A stretch of DNA of 44,274 bases, from the NCBI GenBank assembly GCA_031800475.1, contig DAPKRQ010000235.1, positions 1 to 44,274 on the forward strand. The letters are read 5' to 3'. Every line of letters begins with the position of its first letter. Position 1 is the stretch's first letter. The notes under the pieces were generated by a model. That model had not been told where the DNA came from and did not search any database. It was given only the letters and a program-made list of their open reading frames with translations. The position numbers and the translations under genes are program-made. Below, piece by piece: positions 41,454 through 44,274 of this stretch. The DNA comes from Kuafuiihalomonas phototrophica (lineage in GTDB: Bacteria; Myxococcota; Kuafuiibacteriia; Kuafuiibacteriales; Kuafuiibacteriaceae).

Positions 41454-42461
41454 TCAGGATTCGGACAGCCGGGCCACGTGGGCCACCGCATCGCCACGGT
41501 GGACCAAGGCGGTGCGCAGGCACGAGATCAGGACCCCGGCCTCCCGGGCCATCATCCAGCGGATCTCTCGGCCTCCGGAGTCGAACAGGACCGCCACCGG
41601 GTCGCCGGCGTCGACCCGGGCACCCAGGGGGACTTTCATCTGGCAAAAGCCGCTTCGCGGCGCCCTGAGCCAGGCGCTGTGACGGGAAAAGACCGTCGGA
41701 CTCGGATCGGGACCGGTCTCCACGTCGATCATGCCTTGGCTCTTCATCACCCGGAGAATGCCGTGGGTCCCTACGTCGATGGCGTGCTCGTCGAAGCGCA
41801 GCGCTTCGCCGGCTTCATACAGGAGCACGTCGATCCCGAGCTCGGTGGCCGCCGCCCGGAGCGAACCATCGCGCAGGTCCGCGTGCAGGGTCAGGGGCGC
41901 TGCGAATTCTTCGGCCAGCCGGCGGGTCAACGGATGATCGAGGTTGCATCGGATCTGGGGAAGGTTCGTACGGCCCCCCGAGCCGGTATGCAGATCGATG
42001 CCGAAGCTGCATCGCTCGACCACCTCTTGCATGAACAGGTGGGCCAGCTGGGCGGCCAAGGAGCCTCGCTTTGAGCCCGGAAAGCTGCGGTTCAAATCGC
42101 GCCGGTCCGGCAGGTAACGGCTGCGCTCGATCAGCCCGAACACGTTGACGGTGGGCACCGCCAAGACGGTTCCGCGAAGGCTTTCGGGTTGGAGCTGTCG
42201 CAGAACTCCGTGGATGATCGGAATGCCGTTCAGTTCGTCCCCGTGGATGGCGGCGCTCAACCACATGGCCGGGCCCTCCAAAGCGCCGTGGATCACGGTG
42301 ACGGGCAGGGACAGCCAGGCACCGCTCACAACCTGGGCTACCGGAAGCTCGAAGTGGGCCACCGTGCCCGGCCGGACCCGCCGGCGCCCCAAGGTGAAGG
42401 GCGCTCGGTCCGACGGCGGGCCCGGGTCGTCCGGGGCCGGGTTCGACGGGTCTCGGGTCAT
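41454..42461 (-). CDS. AstE/AspA (succinylglutamate desuccinylase/aspartoacylase) family zinc deacylase
   Basis: A 335-residue cytoplasmic enzyme. AAIHGDELNG holds zinc ligands His73 and Glu76, DRRDLNRSFPG near 119 binds substrate carboxylate, and GIDLHTGSGG supplies the third zinc ligand His158. The C-terminal part (FCQMKVPLGARVDAGDPVAV, near 285) is the barrel-sandwich-like cap. The family removes acyl groups from amino acids or related compounds. This subgroup is the uncharacterised deacylase type and not true AstE; no arginine-succinyltransferase genes are nearby. The first 30 residues are Pro/Asp-rich and probably disordered. ATG 42461 was chosen; the frame upstream overlaps the preceding lipoprotein gene, whose stop is eight bases away. 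Confidence 0.9.
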   Translation of the reverse strand: MTRDPSNPAPDDPGPPSDRAPFTLGRRRVRPGTVAHFELPVAQVVSGAWLSLPVTVIHGALEGPAMWLSAAIHGDELNGIPIIHGVLRQLQPESLRGTVLAVPTVNVFGLIERSRYLPDRRDLNRSFPGSKRGSLAAQLAHLFMQEVVERCSFGIDLHTGSGGRTNLPQIRCNLDHPLTRRLAEEFAAPLTLHADLRDGSLRAAATELGIDVLLYEAGEALRFDEHAIDVGTHGILRVMKSQGMIDVETGPDPSPTVFSRHSAWLRAPRSGFCQMKVPLGARVDAGDPVAVLFDSGGREIRWMMAREAGVLISCLRTALVHRGDAVAHVARLSES

Positions 42462-42469
42462 GTCACCAC

Positions 42470-43066
42470 TCAAAAGAACCCGCACGCCGCCTGGATCCGC
42501 AGCGCGCTGGCTCCGCCGCACACATCGTCGGGCACCGAGACCTCGAAAGGAGCCTCGCCCTGCCGCGCGCAGTTGCACTCGAAGCCTGCTCCATTCGGCG
42601 AGCACGATCCGGTGAAGGCCAGGCCGAAAGTGCACGACGTCTCGGTCTCGCAGCCACCCTCGAACGAAGAGGTGCGGGCACTGCAGCCGCTGCCGCATCC
42701 GACGGCCTCGAGGTCTGCCGACGCCGACCGACACGGCTCCGGCAGGCCGGTGCATTCCGCCGTCCGCAGTGCGTCGAAGCAGGCGAAGAACCGGTCGCGC
42801 AGGTCGGGCGTCAAGGCCGGACAGGTCAGGACCGCGTCCAGGAGCAGGGCGTTTTGGCCTCTGCACAGGGCCGGCTCGCCGTCGAATGCAGTCACGAAGC
42901 GTTGCGGGGTGCAGCGTGCCGTTTGGTCACACTGAATGCGCGCCAGTTCCTGGGCTCGGGCGCTTGCGCTGCTGTCGACCTGCAGGGCCGAGGTCTCGTC
43001 CCCGCACGCGCCGACCAGTGCCAGCGCCCACATCCACCGGCTGGTTCCGGTTTGCGCACCCGTCAT
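42470..43066 (-). CDS. Cys-rich lipoprotein of unknown function
   Basis: A 198-residue protein. MWALALVGACGD gives a clean lipobox (VGAC, near residue 21). The mature chain has about 19 Cys, suggesting heavy disulfide bonding: ARIQCDQTARC, RFFACFDALRTAEC, GCGSGCSARTSSFEGGCETE, ECNCARQG. The pattern (Cys-rich start, an all-helical middle, a CxxxC-rich end) is common among myxobacterial surface lipoproteins that have no named family. It is translated just ahead of the AstE-like gene (eight bases) and so is likely in the same operon. A 242-nt region with a 15-base tandem repeat precedes it. Confidence 0.75.
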   Translation of the reverse strand: MTGAQTGTSRWMWALALVGACGDETSALQVDSSASARAQELARIQCDQTARCTPQRFVTAFDGEPALCRGQNALLLDAVLTCPALTPDLRDRFFACFDALRTAECTGLPEPCRSASADLEAVGCGSGCSARTSSFEGGCETETSCTFGLAFTGSCSPNGAGFECNCARQGEAPFEVSVPDDVCGGASALRIQAACGFF

Positions 43067-43160
43067 GGCCTTACCTATTCACGGCGGTGCGAGGGAGCAA
43101 AGCCCGAAATGGTGCCGGGCCGTTGGAAGCCGACGGTGCCGAAGGGCTTCCCGAGGTATC

Positions 43161-43205
43161 GACGCATCCCGTTCAGACGCATCCCGTTCAGACGCATCCC
43201 GTTCG
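43161..43205. repeat. Three tandem copies of a 15-base unit
   Basis: GACGCATCCCGTTCA occurs at 43161-43175 and 43176-43190, and again at 43191-43205 with the final A changed to G. The array is 94 to 138 bases upstream of the lipoprotein start at 43066, in the promoter-containing gap after mltG. The unit length of 15 bases would put bound proteins on nearly opposite faces of the helix in successive copies. Confidence 0.8.
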
Positions 43206-43308
43206 CCGGTCGAGATACGGCGGTATTCAAAAGAGCGGAAGTCCCCTTGGATAACCCCCGTTCCTCGAGCGCCAGGCGGCTCTCCCAAGGGGGCTTCGAA
43301 TCGGTCGC

Positions 43309-44274
43309 TCAGTACACATCGTAGCGGCGCCGGTTGGCCTCGTGCTCTTTGGCGGACTTGGCGAAGTGGATCCGCTTTTCGTCGTCGTGCAGGTAGTACC
43401 AGTAGGGAGAGTCCACCGGCCGCAGGGCTGCGATCAGGGATGGCAGGCCGGGAGCGCCGATGGCGGTGGGCGGAAGTCCGGTTTTCAGGCGGGTGTTGTA
43501 CGGGTCCTTCGGATCTCGGAGCTTCTGCAAAAACGCCCTTCGGTCATTCCACCGGTCGAGACGGTAACGGCTGGTGGCGTCCACGCCCAGGGCTACACCG
43601 GCGTCGAGGCGTTTGAAGAGAACGCCGCCGACCTTGGGACGAAGCTCGGGAGTCGGCTCTTCTCGCTCCAAAAGAGACGCCATGATCACCAGGTCCGAAA
43701 GGTCTCGGGAAGACGCGGCGATCTCGTCGGAAAACGGCCCGAAGAATCGGGCTTCGAAGGCTTCGAGCTGCCGCCGGATCAGGTCCTCGGCCTCGAAGTC
43801 GGGAGGGAGGCGGTAGGTCTCCGGGAACAGGTATCCTTCGAGGGTCGGGCCCCGAACTGGAAAGGCGGTGTCGAAACGGTCCGGGGTGTGGGCGGCTCGC
43901 AGGTAGGCGCCTGGCGGCAGATGACCGGCTTCGGCCAGGGCCTGATCCGTATCGACCAGTCGCCAGCCCTCGACCACCGTGAAGCGCACGTCATCGGGGA
44001 GGGGTTGGCCCCCGAGGGCCTGTCGGAGTTCGGCCACGTTCATGCTCGCCGATACGCGGTGCCGGCCGGCCTTCGGCGAGGGCTCGGGGCCGTACAGCCG
44101 TACGTGCAGCCACCACTGCCTTCGATGCCGCAACAGCCCCTGGGACTGCAGAAGCCGGGCCACGTCGGTGCCGGTGGCGCCCTTCGGGATCTCGAGCTCC
44201 ACTTCCGGCGCGCCGGGCTCGGACGCCGGCTGCATCATCCAGGTGTACCCTGCCCCTCCGGCCGCCGCGGCGGC
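43309..44274 (-). CDS. mltG: Endolytic murein transglycosylase MltG, 5' end cut by window
   Basis: The frame is open to the right edge (322 codons including the stop). The residues before the first internal Met (AAAAAGGAGYTW) look like the end of the N-terminal membrane helix, so the true start lies outside the window. MltG cleaves nascent glycan strands at the inner membrane and helps set their length. Family landmarks are EIPKGATGTDVARLLQSQGL (LysM-like domain), TLEGYLFPETYRLPP, VIMASLLEREEP with the catalytic Glu, YNTRLKTGLPPTAIGAPG, and WYYLHDDEKRIHFAKSAKEH at the end. The identification is secure. It is followed by 242 nt before the next gene on the same strand. Confidence 0.93.
   Translation of the reverse strand, partial: AAAAAGGAGYTWMMQPASEPGAPEVELEIPKGATGTDVARLLQSQGLLRHRRQWWLHVRLYGPEPSPKAGRHRVSASMNVAELRQALGGQPLPDDVRFTVVEGWRLVDTDQALAEAGHLPPGAYLRAAHTPDRFDTAFPVRGPTLEGYLFPETYRLPPDFEAEDLIRRQLEAFEARFFGPFSDEIAASSRDLSDLVIMASLLEREEPTPELRPKVGGVLFKRLDAGVALGVDATSRYRLDRWNDRRAFLQKLRDPKDPYNTRLKTGLPPTAIGAPGLPSLIAALRPVDSPYWYYLHDDEKRIHFAKSAKEHEANRRRYDVY

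Noticed and set aside
39137..41682. Long plus-strand frames opposite the DUF885 and DUF1592 genes (up to 716 codons)
   Set aside because: No domain signs; the minus strand carries the complete HESIPGHH and CxxCH proteins.
43079..43288. 69-residue minus-strand ORF containing three ERDAS repeats
   Set aside because: The repeat is just the 15-base tandem DNA array read in frame; there is no other coding support and it lies in a promoter gap.

Overview
The window is a high-GC stretch from a bacterium that is most likely a member of the Myxococcota (formerly Deltaproteobacteria). The evidence is the family mix: a giant MopE-type putative metal-binding repeat protein with a MYXO-CTERM-like sorting signal, a vWA lipoprotein module with an Asp/Gly-rich linker, a DUF1552/DUF1592 protein pair, many Cys-rich lipoproteins, an ATP synthase with both b and b' subunits, and a soluble chemoreceptor. 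I see no tRNA, rRNA, CRISPR array, insertion sequence, integrase or phage gene. The gene content is chromosomal, with a mixture of housekeeping and lineage-specific envelope genes. The leftmost and rightmost genes are cut by the window ends.

Layout. 1-2283 (minus): a small Cys-rich lipoprotein, glutamate dehydrogenase, and a divergent MoeA-like gene that appears to start with CTG overlapping the gdhA stop. 2433-5838 (plus): a HEAT-repeat lipoprotein and a BCCT osmolyte transporter. 5844-11335: a minus-strand secreted protein with a His-rich tail, divergent from a plus-strand run of SpoIID-like protein, queA, tgt (queuosine tRNA modification) and an EAL phosphodiesterase. 11346-18166 (minus): an outer-membrane-barrel-like protein translationally coupled to a 1,853-residue MopE/vWA fusion. 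18236-18955 (plus): a putative lipoprotein. 18962-22245 (minus): atpF'-atpF-atpH-atpA, without atpG, atpD or atpC.

22348-29200 (minus): a compact chemosensory operon cheA-cheW-mcp-cheY-cheB-cheR-cheX, mostly joined by ATGA/GTGA overlaps. It contains kinase, adaptor, soluble receptor, response regulator, methylesterase, methyltransferase and phosphatase. 29352-33258 (minus): dodecin, a BtuF-like metal-receptor protein without signal peptide, tldD and pmbA. 33551-36205 (plus): an alpha/beta hydrolase and a membrane glycosyltransferase 2, separated by a 351-nt gap with a terminator-like hairpin. 36335-44274 (minus): a DUF1592/DUF1552 pair, a DUF885 lipoprotein peptidase, an AstE/AspA-like zinc deacylase, a Cys-rich lipoprotein and MltG.

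The most unusual item is the MopE/vWA fusion. A MYXO-CTERM-like tripartite signal (Cys motif, hydrophobic segment, four Arg) sits in the middle of the reading frame. Its Arg cluster runs directly into what looks like a lipoprotein signal peptide followed by a vWA domain, with no stop and no canonical start between them. Coupled to an upstream barrel-type protein, it is the best candidate here for an undescribed cell-surface system.
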